The notes beneath the pieces were generated by a model. That model saw only the letters and a program-made list of their open reading frames with translations, was not told where the DNA came from and ran no database searches. 64,000 nt of DNA from Zoroaster sp. YZ-2022 (Eukaryota > Echinodermata > Asteroidea > Forcipulatida > Zoroasteridae). Positions 42,801 to 56,400 of the stretch are shown piece after piece (the stretch's first letter is position 1; every line of letters begins with the position of its first letter). Position numbers and translations under genes: made by a program. The DNA lies in assembly GCA_029582265.1 (NCBI GenBank), contig CM055819.1, positions 12,263,087-12,327,086 on the forward strand, written 5' to 3'.

Positions 42801-45800
42801 CTAAATTCTCACCCGGAAAAATTCTCGTCCTCACTATTTTTTAGTCCAAGTCTCCTACAAGACCTTTAGAAAAACCTTAACAATAGAAGCCAGCAGCACT
42901 ATAGTTTGATGTAACCAATTTGCCTGGCTGGGCAAGGCTGGCCCAGCATTAATCCGTCCACACATATGCAATGGAAAGGTTTAATTGGCAATTCAAAAGG
43001 TCTATGCTCTGTAGGAATGCTCTTTTGTCAATGGATTAGGGAGTTAACAATGGAAATTTTTTGAGAATTGCAGCTTCATCACTGCTTTCCGGGTGAGTGT
43101 CACAATAATACTGGGAGAATGACCCAGTGGTTTTTAATATGCGGGCGAAATTGGCGAGGGTTCCTCTTATGCAGCAGCAATGGTAATAAAACATTCTCAT
43201 GTGGGGTTATAAGAGGATTACTTAGTGTATCAGACAGCGTTAACATCGAGACAAGGAGCCTGCAGTGTCATGTAAGTAGTACTCAGGAAACGTTGTTGAA
43301 GGTTGCGCAGAAATACATGAAGGCAGACGAATTAGGTCCAAAGGAGTATAAGAATCAAAGAAGAGAAGAAAGAACATGAGATTGGCGGGAAAAACCACTT
43401 CACGGCCGATTCCTGAGATGTACCGAAGAAGTGGCAAGTAGCAAGACTTGGGAATGGTTGAGGAGAGGAGAACTAAAGAAAGAACCTGAGGGTCTGATTA
43501 CTGCAGTGCAAGACCAGTGCCGACGAATGTGATGAAGGCATGGATCGAGAAGTCAGATGTTTCTTGTATGTGCAAAATGTGCAATGCGGCAGAGGAGACT
43601 GTATTTCACATTGTCAGCGAATGCAGAGTGCACGCTCAGACAGAGTACAAAGGGAGACACGACAAGTTGGCCAAGGTGATTCATTGGGATTTGTGTAAGA
43701 AGTACGGTGTCAAGGTGCAATTGAAGTAGTATGACCATGTGCTGGAAAAGGTAGAAGAAACGGACCATGTCAAGATTCTCTGGGACTTCAACATCCAGAC
43801 AGATCATGTTAGAACATAGACGGCCGGATGTTGTTGTCTTGGATAAGCATGAGAAGATGTGTCATCTTATTGATATAGTTGTGCCGGGTGATAGTAGAGT
43901 AGCATCAAAGGAGAATAAGAAGGTACAGAAATATCAGGATTAAGCGAGAGAACTCCGCAAGCTGTGGCAAGTCAAGGTGAAGGTTATTCCTGTGGTAGTG
44001 GGAGCACTGGGTACAATCCCGAAGGTGTTGGAGAAACATCTCAAGGAGATAGAAACATCTGTTAGAGTAGAATTATTACAGAAGGCCGTACTTTTAGGCA
44101 AGGATTCTGTGAAAGACACTCAAGATCTAAGGCTACGGGACGTACGTAGCTTGACTTGAGGTGTATCCAGCAGAAAGGAAAACAAGATCTTTCTTTTCAT
44201 GCTGTACTAACGTGAAAAAAAATCAACAGCAGCAGCAGCAGGAGGAAGAGGAAGAGGAAGAGGAAGAAGATGACGACGACGACTTTTTTTGACTTTTCAA
44301 AAGAAAACTTTATTTACAAAACAGAACAACAATACAAAATGTACAAATAAAAGAATAGTAAACAATGTTTAACCAAAATTAGTAGTTTACAATATTACTG
44401 TAATAAAAACTAAATTCGGTTTACATTGTTAACAAAAGTAATAACAAAGATACATTTGTAAATGAAAAACAATAATACATTTATAAATCATAAGAACAAC
44501 CGACAAAAAAACAAAAGGTTGAGTGGAAGAAAGGAAGAAAAAGGAAAGGGCTCCTCTAAAAAGGAGACTCCCCCGAGGATCCCCGGGGTGGGAAGCCACT
44601 GGCATTACTGGTGTGGGTCTTAAAACCCACTCCAGTGGCTCCCAAAGAGAAAAGGAGCAGAGAGAGGACCCCACTCATGAACAGTAGCATATATACGCCT
44701 TGCCTCCAATCAGAGAGAGATTGGAGTAGCTGTTCACAAGGTGGGTCGAAAAGGGGGAAAGGTGGACCGAGAGGGGTCAGGCAGTAGGATTAGATCAACC
44801 ATGTCAAAATATCATTATCAAAAAGTAAAAGGGCATTATTGCAGGACCATTTTTTAAGAAAAGTATGGTCGTTGCATAAATTATAATAGGTAAATTCAAG
44901 AAGGATTTTATTTTTCAGCCGATGTTGCCAGATGATAAGGGGGTCCGAAAAACGGGATGTCCTATATAAATAGTAAATTATGTTTTTACAACTGATGATG
45001 AGGAAATTGATGAGGCGAACTGCCTCCCTGCTGCGACCTTTAGCGTGCGGAATCAGTGCCTAGTAGATGTCAAAGTTGAGTTGAAGCGACGGCAGAAGAC
45101 GGTTGAGGAGTGAATGTAGAAGACTGAGGGCGGGCTGTATTGTTGGGCACATAATAAATAGATGATGGATCGACCCCTTCTCTCTGCACCATCCGCAGGA
45201 AGAAGAGATGTCCAGATTTAGATGGAGGACGGCAAGGGAGGGTAGAAAATTATGAAACAGTTTAAACTGTACATCACCCTCCTTTTTAGAAGTTGGTAGT
45301 TGGTAGATTTGTTCCCACTGAAGTTTAGTTGAAGATTCGAGAAAGCCAATATTTTTCCAGTGTGTAGACGAAGATGAAGAATCAGAATTGATTTCTTTGT
45401 TGAAAATGACGTAGAGATTTTTGGATGGTGCGGAGAGTCCATTTTCAGTCAGAGGTAAATTGAAGATGACTGGAGAGTCGGGATGAAAGGAGATATTTTG
45501 AAGTTGAGAAAATGACAGACGACATCCCTCTTCGTGGAGAAGCAGAGGAAAGTTTTGGATTAATGTCAAATGTTGATGCCGAAGGTCGGATTGTAGAAGA
45601 CGAAGAGAGGGAGGACAAAGTCCTTGAAAATAAGCGTGGAAAGTTTGGGGGTCGATCCAACGGCCGGTGTTGAAATCCAGGAGATGACGAACGAGTTTGA
45701 TCCCGCACGCCGTAAGCCGCACAGGAGGAGACGCATCACCATCAAATGCAAAACTAGAAATTGGCCATTTAAAGGTAAATTTAGGACATGGTTGATAGAG

Positions 45801-48800
45801 ACAGGTTGCGTTTCAATGCGAGCTCCGTATGCCGTCCAAGCACGCAAGATCTCACTGTAATAAACGGGGAGACTGGTATAAAATTTTGGATCAGTTTTCA
45901 AAAGGAAGAGCTGGTAATCAAACCCAAGTTTTTTATATTGTTTGAGAAAATGACTGACTAGAAAAAAGCCAGGATGGGAGCATAGGTTAAGAAAACGCTG
46001 GATGGTGGTGAATCTAAAAGTGAGAATGCGTGCTTGGAGGCATGTAAGACCCATTCCCCCCCTGTCGGGTTTTTGAAAGAGAACTTGTTTTTTTTTTAAA
46101 GTAGTGTCGTTTATTGGACCAGACGAAATCGACAAGGATGTTCTGGAGTTCACTTAGTACATTTTCCGGAGGGGAGAGAACAGCCAAACAGTGAAAGATT
46201 TTAGAAGCGGCGAGCTGATTGGCTATGATAATTTTGCCCTTGAACGAAAGTGAAGCGGAAAGTCTAGACCAAGAAGAGAGAGTTTTATTTAATTTGTCTT
46301 TACATTTCTCCCAGTTTTGTTTAACGTCATTGTTTGTGTTTCCTAAGTGAACCCCTAGAAAGGGAAGCCCCTCACTATTCCAAGAGAAATTTAGTGGTTT
46401 GTCGTTTCGTCCGGTCCAGGAGCCGGCCCACAGACCCTGGGACTTTTGTGTATTTAAACGTGCAGCAGAGGCCCGACTGAAGAAGCTATAATGTCTCTTC
46501 CACCTCTTTGAAGCCCGAATCGGAGGTGACGAATATGGACACGTCGTCTGCGTATGCCGATACGGCGCACGAAAATTCAGTGCTCGGAAGGTGAAAACTA
46601 ATATTAGTTAATTTTATTCTTAAGTTGTTGAGTAAAGGCTCAATAGCGATTGTATAAAGTAGGCCCGAGAGTGGGCATCCCTGATGTATCCCCTTTTCAA
46701 AGGTCAGGGAGCCACAAACTTTTACAAGACTCTCGGCACCTCCGTACAAGATTTGTAGATAAGAAATAAAACGAGCACCGAAGCCCATGGCTCTCATTGT
46801 ATTAAAAAGATAGCCGTGATCAACATTATCGAAGGCTTTCTTCTGATCAAGGTTGATCACGGCTAGAGGAACATCATTTGAGTTAGAGTAGAAAATTATG
46901 TCTCGAATGAGATTAATGTTGTCATAAATTGAACGTCCTGGGACGCAATAACTTTGGTCTTCTTTGATGACGCTGCCAATGGATTGTTTCAGCCTGTTGG
47001 CAAGCAACTTGGCAAAAATTTTATAATCAGTGTTTAGAAGGGAGACAGGGCGCCAATTTGCGATGTCGGCCAAGTCTCCCTTATGGAGCAGAGTGATGAC
47101 AGCTCTACGAAAAGAATGAGGTAACGACCCAGAACATATAGAAGATTGCAGAACTGAAAGAAAGTCATCTTTTAATATAGGCCAGAAGGATGAGAAAAAT
47201 TCGGATGCGAGTCTGCCAAGCCCGGGTGTTTTGTCTTTGCCAAGTTGCTTGACAGCGAGGTTAAGTTCTTCGAGAGACAGAGGACTATCAAGGTCCTCTG
47301 CATCATCGGAGTCTAGTTTAGTTATATCAGTTAATAAATAATCGAGGGCACTCTCGTCAGTTGGAACTCGGCTGTAAAGTGTTTTATAAAAGTCGCGGAT
47401 ATGCTATTTTATATCACCTGGGTCTTCGGAGACAAGACCAGAAGGGAGACGGATATGAGAGATATTTTTAGAGAGCGAATTTGATTTCTCAAGATTGAAG
47501 AAAAAAGTGGAGCACGAGTCAGTCTCATTTGTATGTTTAAAACAAGATCTGACGAGAGCGCCCTGTGCTTCAGTTTTGAGAAGATAATTTAAATTGTTTC
47601 TTTGTTCGGCAAGAGAATCTCTGGTTTGAGGCGTTAAGTCTGGCGCAGACTGAAGTTCATAAATTTTTTGGTTTATTTCTAGAAAAGCTTTTCGTTTTTC
47701 TTTGGCGATTTTGGAGCCGTACATTTGGCTTAAAGATTTAATGTGCGACTTCCCGAAGTCCCACCAAGAAATGAGACTAGGGAAGTCGCACTTTTTCGCT
47801 TTCCAATCTGTCCAAAATTGCATTATGATATTGCGGTAATATTTATGTTCAAGTAGAGAGTTATTAAAATGCCAATAGGCGCTACCCTTCCAATTTTGGG
47901 AGGGGAGTTTAATAACAAGAGTGTCATACTTGATTTATGTTATTGTAAAATACTGTAAATAGTTAAGACTCCATTTAAATTGTTTGCATTAGGTTTATCA
48001 GAAGCTTGGGCTAGTTGTATAGGCCAACATAGTTTATTTTTTTTGTTCTTTCAGTTAAGTCACATAATAGACAGTGTGAACACAAATCCTTACCCAGGTC
48101 AGAGATCTTGGAATGCAGATTACAATAGAGGGCCATAGTTTTTCTTTATAAGAGTGTGAGGAATTTGTGAATTTGGTTGGCAAAAGATATTTATCTTGCA
48201 AAGTTATGAAATTTATGCAGCCTTCCCCATTCATGTAAATAGGCCTATATCAGATTTTTGGATTATTTTTATTTTGTGATGTGATGTAGATGGCCAATTA
48301 TTGGAGGTATAAGAAACTGTTCACTACATTGATAGATTGAGGATAACGGGCTTGGGCGACGAAGACATCCACACCATTTTGCCAGTCAACTCGACGGACT
48401 CCTAAACAACTGTCAATTCAGGGCCACCATTTGAACGGCAGAAGACACCAAATTTTGAATTGTACACGTGGCTCTACTAATTTTCTATAACCCGATGAGT
48501 AGTAGTGGTGGTGGTATTATTTTCATTTAATATGCTAGAAATTATTTGGAATATTTTATACTCTAAGATTTCACATTTTGAAGATATGATATTTTGAATA
48601 TTGAATAGTAATAATAGTAGTAATAATAATAATAATAGTAGTAATAATAATAATAGTAGTAATAGTAATAATAATAGTAATAGTAATAATAATAGTAGTA
48701 GTAATAATAATAATAATAATAATAATAGTAATAGTAATAGTAGTAATAGTAGTAATAGTAGTAATAGTAGCAGCAGCAGCAGCACCAGCAGCAGCAGTAG

Positions 48801-50405
48801 TAGTAGTAGTAGTAGTCATAGTAATAATAATAATTTGTAGTGCACACAGTGGCAAGAGAATGAATTTTTTAAATACAGTTTTCAACGTTCCAGCTGGACT
48901 GATTGTAGTACATGTATTTGTACCAATTGAAGTATTCAGTTAATAATAATCTAAGAAGTTTGTGTAGTTTCGTTTCCGTATTTTCTTGTATGACTGTTCG
49001 TCTCTCCACCTTGACTATATATCACCTTTAGCAAAAATAGTCTGACAATTTGGGGGCTTGTCCGAGAAAAAAAGAAAAAAGAAAAAAGAAAAAAAGAAAA
49101 AAAAGGAACTTTAAAAAGTAAGGACGGAACGCATGTAAATACAATTTTTTTTGAAAGTCACAAAGCTTGTGTAGACATATTGTATAATATATATATATTG
49201 TGACATAATGTAATGGTCTCTTGCTCTCCACAAACCCTGGTTTAATACTTTTGCGTTTGCAGATTGTGCATGCCATCATGAATGTGAAGGAGCTGACCGA
49301 GCTGGGAAGGAAATCCTTCGAGTTGAGTGGTGATGCGCGGGACGCGCAGTCGTAGCGGCAGCAGGATCGGGCGGGATGGATTTCGACCGTTTGGGAGGAT
49401 GTTTAGGGTCGGATTTCTTATTGTGCACGAAGATTGGTGGTGGGTTTAGGGGGTTGGAGGTTATGTCATCATTTTCGTCGTGTTCATCAGAATTTTTGTG
49501 TTTTTTGCAGGAGCGGCTGATGTGTCCAAACTCCCTGCAATTAAAGCACTGCACTGACTCCGTAGATAGAAAAACACGATAATTTACATTGCAAAAAGAG
49601 AAATTAATGTGGTCGGGAGGGGTTATATTTGGATTAAAAAGAATCTGTACCTGTCTTCTGAAGCTCATAATGTGGGTTAGTTCTTTGTTTTTAAATCCCA
49701 GGGGAATGGGTCGAATTTGTGACACTACTTTACAAAAAGAGGAAATGTTGCTGACAAGGACCGAGTTTGGTATTTCAGGATAAACATTTGATAGTATGAG
49801 ACGAGTTGTGGGGCGAACGAGGGGAGTGAGCTCAAGTAAAGAGTTACCGTATTCCAAGCCTCTCTGAACGGCGTCGATGACTGCCTCCCTCGAGTTCAGG
49901 TAGATAGCGATTCGGCCATTGGATATTCGGGAGGCCGAAATCAATTCTTTTGGGGGCATATGTGCAGTAAATGCATCTATGTATGTTTGTATGGATACCT
50001 TGTCAGCAGCATTGAAAGAGACGCCAATGTTCCTGGTGACGTTAAAAGGCCCACTGCCCTGAACAATGGGTTTGCAGGGCCAGCCGTGCTCACGCTTGGC
50101 TGACCCCTTTCAATCGGTGATGCTTGACTGGTCATGGTGACCAGCCAGAGGCTGAAAATAACCAAATTAAAACGAGAAAATTACAGTAAAATACACTAAA
50201 ATTATAGAACCCGACAGTTTGAGGATGGTCTTGCAGGTTCTATGAAAAATACTAAATAAGATAATATAAAAACTGTGACCATACAAGGTCTAAAAGCTAC
50301 AAAAATCTTACTTACTCCGGAGCTCAATCAAAACGCGACCTACGAGGAGTAGGAGGAGGAGGAGGAGGAGGAGGAGGAGCGGAGGAGCAGAAGAGGAAGA
50401 GGAAG

Positions 50406-50436
<31 letters not shown>

Positions 50437-53400
50437 ATAAAAATAATAATAATAACAATAATAATAATTGTTTCGCGTTAGCACATGAAAATAAAGATCT
50501 TGTTTTCCTTTCTGCCGGTTACACCTCAAGTCAAGCTATCATCCCGTAGCCTTAGATCTCGAGTGTCTTCTGCAGAAACCTTGCTTGCTTTCCTCACAGG
50601 TCCCAATTTATACATTTGTATCATTGTATTATTTTCAGTGACTGAGTTAATTTAAAACTAGCACTCCAATTCAATGCCCTGTTGATCGTGATGATATTGC
50701 CCCTTTAATGTTCAACATGATTCAAAGAAGGAAGCATAAATCGATTTAGTTTGTGGGTTAAATCTCAACTATTGCTAAGTGAGATTGTGGTTCTGAAATT
50801 GTATTGTCTTCTCTTCATTTCAACTAACTTGCTCTAGTCATCGTCTGTATATTTTGTTCAGGTAAAAATATTTGTAAAAGCAGTTTTACCAACATTTCCA
50901 ATGTTGTACCTTCCTCTTTAACCCTAACCGTCCCAAATCCTCCAAAATCCTCTTTAACAAAGTGAAGGATTTTGAAGGATTGATGTTAATGTGGAATTTG
51001 CAGCGGTGAAGGATTTTGAAGGATTCAGGGCGGTTGTGATTATTTGCTTGGTGGATTATGGAGGATTGAGGTTATCAGGCTATTTTTGAAACTGGATGAA
51101 AATGGAGGATTGAGGTTATTCAGAATTTGTAGCGGTGAAGGATTTTGAAGGATTGAGGGCAGTTGTGATTATTTGCTTGGTGGATAATGGAGGATTGAGG
51201 TTAAATGCTGGTCTTTCCATAAAAGGATTCTGGAGAATTGAGATTATTGCTTATTTTAGTACATGCACATACATGTACAGGTTTATTTTACATGTAGGTA
51301 TTGCAAGGTTCATGCTTGGGTCAGTGGACACCATTCATTGCTCCATGCAGGGAGTCCCTGGCCCAGGCCATGTCCATGATGACAGATTAGAAACACTGTA
51401 TTCTGTATTCCAATGGTAGTGGCCATTGTGCTCCCAAAGATCATGTATAATCTGCATATCAATGGTGGTGGTCGTTTGTTTACTATACAGCCACATCCAT
51501 GTGTGCATGCATGTAGTCTGTATTCCAATGGTAGAGCCCATTGTACATATACATGAAGGTATAGCAAGGTTCATGCTTGGGTCAGTGGACACTGTTTATT
51601 GCTCCGTGCATGAAGGGATGGTCCCTGGCTCTGGGCCATGTACATGACGACAGATTAGAAACACCTGTGCGTACATAGTCCGTATTCCAATGGTAGTGGC
51701 CGTTGTGCTTGCTGGTCCCAAAGATCATGTATAATCTGCATATCAATGGTAGCGGTCTTTTGTTTTACTATACACCTGCTCCATGTATTTGAGGGTACTT
51801 TTATAAAGGTACATGTATAAAGAAACAGTTATATAATAATAAAGCTACATGTAAATTCAAATAAATTACACAGGTCAATGAATACCAAACCATGGAAAGC
51901 TCATGTGATTTTAATAAGAATGCATACTTATGTAATACCATAGTAACTTTTTGACATGTTTGAGTGCAGATTGCTACTCATCTTCAGTCTACTGTTGACT
52001 AGCCAGTGAAGATGAATTCACATGAGGTGAGGAAACTACAGCAATCCATGTCCACAGAAGAGTCAGTTTTATTCAAACAAAAAATGAAGGGAAAGAACAA
52101 ACAAAGAAAATCAGTCAAAAAGCAGAGAGAGGATGGACAGAAACCAAGAAAAAGCAAGGGAAAGGCCCCCTAAGTAAGACCAAAGATGCTGCCTTCAAGC
52201 GCCGCCAGGTTAGGGCAAAAGAAGATCTCCAACAGGCAGTTCGACTGAGTGCCAAGGATGCTGGAATTAGAATGGAAAAGGAGTACAGAGTATTAGCCAG
52301 TACCTCGAATAGTGATGAGGAAGAGTTTGTAAGCAGAGTATAGCAGAGATATGGAAGAGGACCCAATATGCAGTCCCCACTCAGAAGAGACAGACCCATC
52401 AGCAGAGAGCAGTGGGAGTGAGGGCAATGACAGCGATGGTAGTGACGATGAGGAGAATGGAGATGATGAAGAGGAAGAGGAAGAAAAAGAGGATGGAGAT
52501 GATGAAGAAGAGGAAGATGATGAAGAGGAAGAGGATGATGAAGAGGATGGAGATGGAGATGATGAAGAGGATGGAGGAAGAGGAAGAGGATGGAGGAAGA
52601 GGAAGAGGATGGAGGAAGAGGATGGAGGACGAGGACGAGGACGAAGACGAAGACGAAGACGACGACGACAATGATGGCTCCCAAGGAGAGGAAGAAGAGA
52701 AGAAAGAGACTCCTGGATCCAGAATCAGATAATGACCCAGACCCTCCGTCTGCTTATCAGCCAAACTTCCCACCAGATGAACTTGGATGGACACGGTCTT
52801 TGGAAGATGTGTTGGTGAGACCTGAAACTGTCTGGTCCTACCTTTAGACGATCTAACTCGGCCCTCCAATATTTCCTTCATTTTCTTCCGATGTCCCTGA
52901 TGCTTTCCATTGTCAAGTGGACCAACATGAACTTGAGGGATGCCAGTGTAAAGATAATGACAATCGATGAGGTCAGGGCCTGGTTTGGAATACATATTCT
53001 CATGGGGTTGAACACGATGGCCAACTACAGAAACTACTGGTCAACCCATCCAGCACTTCAAAATAGTATGATAGCATCTACAATGTCACGAAACCGGTTT
53101 GACGTCCTGAACACTTACCTGACCAGGACCCTGCTTTCATCAGCGACAAGTCCCATCATTACAAATTCAAAATGAAACATCCCCTTTATCCTCTTGAACC
53201 TTTGTGGGAAAAAGTGAGATGGAGCTGCCTTCCTCGATACAATGCCCTCAGAGAACTTACCATTGATGAGGCAATGATAAAATATAGGGGTTTCAAATCC
53301 AGTGTAAAGAAATTCTTCATGCCCCTTAAACCCATTCGAGCTGAGTTTAAGATATATGTCCTAGCCGAATCAACCACCGGAGCTGTACTTAACTTTATCA

Positions 53401-56400
53401 TACATCCCTGGAGCAAGAAACCTATGAAAATTACAACAATTTCGAAAAAAGTAGCAAGACACCATCTGGGACGCTATCACAACATATATACAGACAAGCT
53501 GTACACGTCAGTGAGACTTGCAAATATGTTGCTCTTAAAGAAAGCCTATCTCACAGGCACCGTGAAGAGCACCAGTAGAGGTCTCCCTCGTGATCTCCTG
53601 AACACTACAAAGAACCCCAACAGGGATCGTGCAAAAAATATGAACCGAGTTCCACGAGGAACATTTTATAGCCGACAAAATGGCCAGATTGTTGTCACTG
53701 CATAGAAAGACAGCCGGGTAATTGCTTACGTTGTCTACTGCCCATCCAGTTTGGAGGGACCCATACGTGCACAATGTAACAAGATGATGACAGTGGCCGC
53801 CGAGTATCACAAGTCATTCCTGCCCCTCCACAGGTGTGTAATTATACAAAGTTTATGGGCGGCGTGAACAGGGGTGATCAACTCTGTGCGTATCATACCT
53901 GCTCCAGGAAAGCACAGTTTTGGTGGAATTTTTTTTGTATTTCTTGGTGGACATTGCTAGAGTCAACGGATACATTGCATACAGGCAACACCACTGCGAT
54001 GTCGCTCCAACTGAGGACGGCGATGTCAGCGCTGTCCCATCGTCAAAGACACTCACCCACAGCCAGTTTGTGTTGTCTTTAGGTACAGAGTTGATTGATG
54101 GATACGCTGGCAGCTCCACCTATCCACAAAACAAATCATCCAGCAGTTGCTGGAGGGAATGCCTAGATATGTGCACAACACATATAGGCATTCCCTCCAG
54201 CAAGTATTGTACACAAGACATATAGGCAGTCCCTCCAGCAACTAAGTATTGTACACAACACATAATTATAGGCAGTCCCTCCAGCAATAAAGTATTGTAC
54301 ACAAACATATAGTAAACTGAACAAGGTGGTATACATGTGTTTTCATATGCATAAATTTAGTGGTTAAAGGGTCAAGGGTTAGATTTAGTGGTTGGGAGTG
54401 GCCTCCAAAACATAAACATCCAGTAAAAAATAATTTCTTATACCAGCACCATACCCAAAAATTCCATTACCTAAACCTGTCACTGGAGGATTTTGGAGGA
54501 TTCAGGCAAGTGGCCACAAGTTACAAAAACTGGAGGATTTTGAAGGATTCAGGGTCTATGAGGTTTTAACACTTTACTACTGAAGGATTTTGGAGGATTC
54601 AGGTTATGTTTAAGCAAATGGGCCAAGGGAGTTAGGGTTAAAGATGTCAAATTTAATTGCGATTGGAAATTGCTAATTTGTGATATTTCAAGACATAATG
54701 GTCAGAAGTTTATTTTTTAACTTTACTCAGTGCCTAAATCACTTAATAAAAATACTAAGAACCACCATGAATTCAATCATTTAGGACTTATTAATCACAA
54801 AAACATATTTTTCATGATCTTTTCATAGTTCTTCAGAAAATCTTGAAGTTTCCACTAAATTCAATGAAGCATTATGATCTTGGGCTAAACCTGCGTAGTC
54901 CCCGTGATGACAGCAGGTCATCTGGAAACTAAATCCATCCTCAGAACCAGAAACAGCATTGGTTGTACATGCATATAACTGTTTACAGGGCCATAGCATA
55001 GGTATAATCTTTATGGGTGATGGGTGAGGGTGGGGTGATAGGTGAGGGTGGGGTGGTGGGTGATAGGTGAGGGTGGGGTGGTGAGGGTGGGGTGGTGGGT
55101 GGTGGGTGATGAGAGAGGGTGGGGTGGTGGGTGATAGGTGAGGGTGGGGGTGGGGTGGTAGGTGAGGGTGGGGTGGTGGGTGGTGGGTGATGAGTGAGGG
55201 TGGGGTGGTGGGGGTGGTGGGTGAGGGTGGTGGTGATGGGTGAGGGTGGTGGGTGATGGGTGAGGGTGGTACATGTAGGTGATGGGTGGTGGTGATGGGT
55301 GAGGTGATGGATGAGGTGGTGGGTGATGGGTGAGGGTGGGGTGGTGGGTGAGGGTAGGGTGGTGGGTGGTGGGTGATCGGGTGGTGTGGTGGGTGATAGG
55401 TGAGGGTGGGGTGGTGGGTGATAGGTGATCGGGTGGGGTGGTGGGTGGTGGGTGAAAGGTGAATGGGTGGGGTGGTGGGTGATAGGTGATCGGGTGTGGT
55501 GGTGGGTGATCGGGTGTGGTACATGTAGGTGATAGGTGAGGGTGGTGGTTGATAGGTGAGGGTGGGGTGGTGGGTGATAGGTGAGGGTGGTGGGTGAGGG
55601 TGGTGGGTGAGGGTGGGATGGTGGGTGGTGGGTGAGGTGGTGGGTGATAGGTGATCGGGTGGGGTGGTGGGTGGTGGGTGAACGGGTGGTGGGTGAACGG
55701 GTGGGGTGGTGGGTGATAGGTGATCAGGTGGGGTGGTGGGTGATAGGTGATCGGGTGGGGTGGTGGGTGATCAGGTAAGGTGGTGGGTGATAGGTGAGGG
55801 TGGTGGGTGATAAGTGAGGGTGGTGGGTGATAGGTGAGGGTGGTGGGTGATAGGTGAGGGTGGTGGGTGAGGGTGGTGGGTGAGGGTAGTGGGTGATGGG
55901 TGGGATGGTGGTTGGTGGGTGATAGGTGAACGGGTGGGGTGGTGGGTGATAGGTCATCGGGTGGGGTCATGGGTGATCGGGTGGGGTGGTGGGTGATCGG
56001 GTGGGGTGGTGGGTGATAGGTGAGGGTGGTAGGTGAGGGTGGTGGGTGAGGGTGGTGGGTGATAGGTGAGGGTGGTGGGTGATACATGTAGGTGAGGGTG
56101 GGGTGGTGGAGGGTGGGGTGGTGGGTGGTGGGTGATGGTGGGTGATAGGTGAGGGTGGGGTGGTGAGTGGTGGGTGGGGTGGTGGGTGAGGGTGGTGGTG
56201 ATGGGTGAGGGTGGTGGTGATGGGTGACGGTGGTGGGTGATGGTGGTGGGTGATGGGTGATGGGTGAGGGTGGGGTGGTGGGTGATGGGTGAGGGTGAGG
56301 GTGGGGTGGTGGGTGATAGGTGAACGGGTGGGGTGGTGGGTGATAGGTGAACGGGTGGGGTGGTGGGTGATAGGTGATCGGGTGGGGTGGTGGGTGGTGG

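Larger units (their letters stand above)
44284..50340 (-). mobile_element. Tx1/L1-like LINE, decayed, internally deleted
   Basis: Minus strand. The 3' end shows an AATAAA signal and short A run at about 44284-44325 (read in reverse). ORF1 at about 49960-49276 carries a zinc knuckle (CFNCREFGHISRSCKKH). ORF2 pieces: an endonuclease end and linker (47930-47404), reverse transcriptase (47400-46486, with NWRPVSLLNTDYKIFAKLLA, CVPGRSIYDN, NLDQKKAFDNVDHGYLF, GIHQGCPLSGLLY and YADDVSIF) and the C-terminal region (46480-45060, KPDRGGMGLTCLQARILTF). Several frameshifts. Most of the endonuclease domain is gone: 47935-49250 is AT-rich unrelated DNA with a (TAA/TAG)n microsatellite. The catalytic YADD is intact. 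Confidence 0.9.

Noticed and set aside
48477..48885. Poly-Leu, poly-Tyr, poly-Ile/Thr and poly-Asn/Ser ORFs
   Set aside because: Frames of a (TAA/TAG)n microsatellite.
52115..52995. Minus-strand Leu/His/Ser-rich ORFs of 189-198 codons
   Set aside because: Antisense shadows of the acidic-repeat part of the piggyBac pseudogene.
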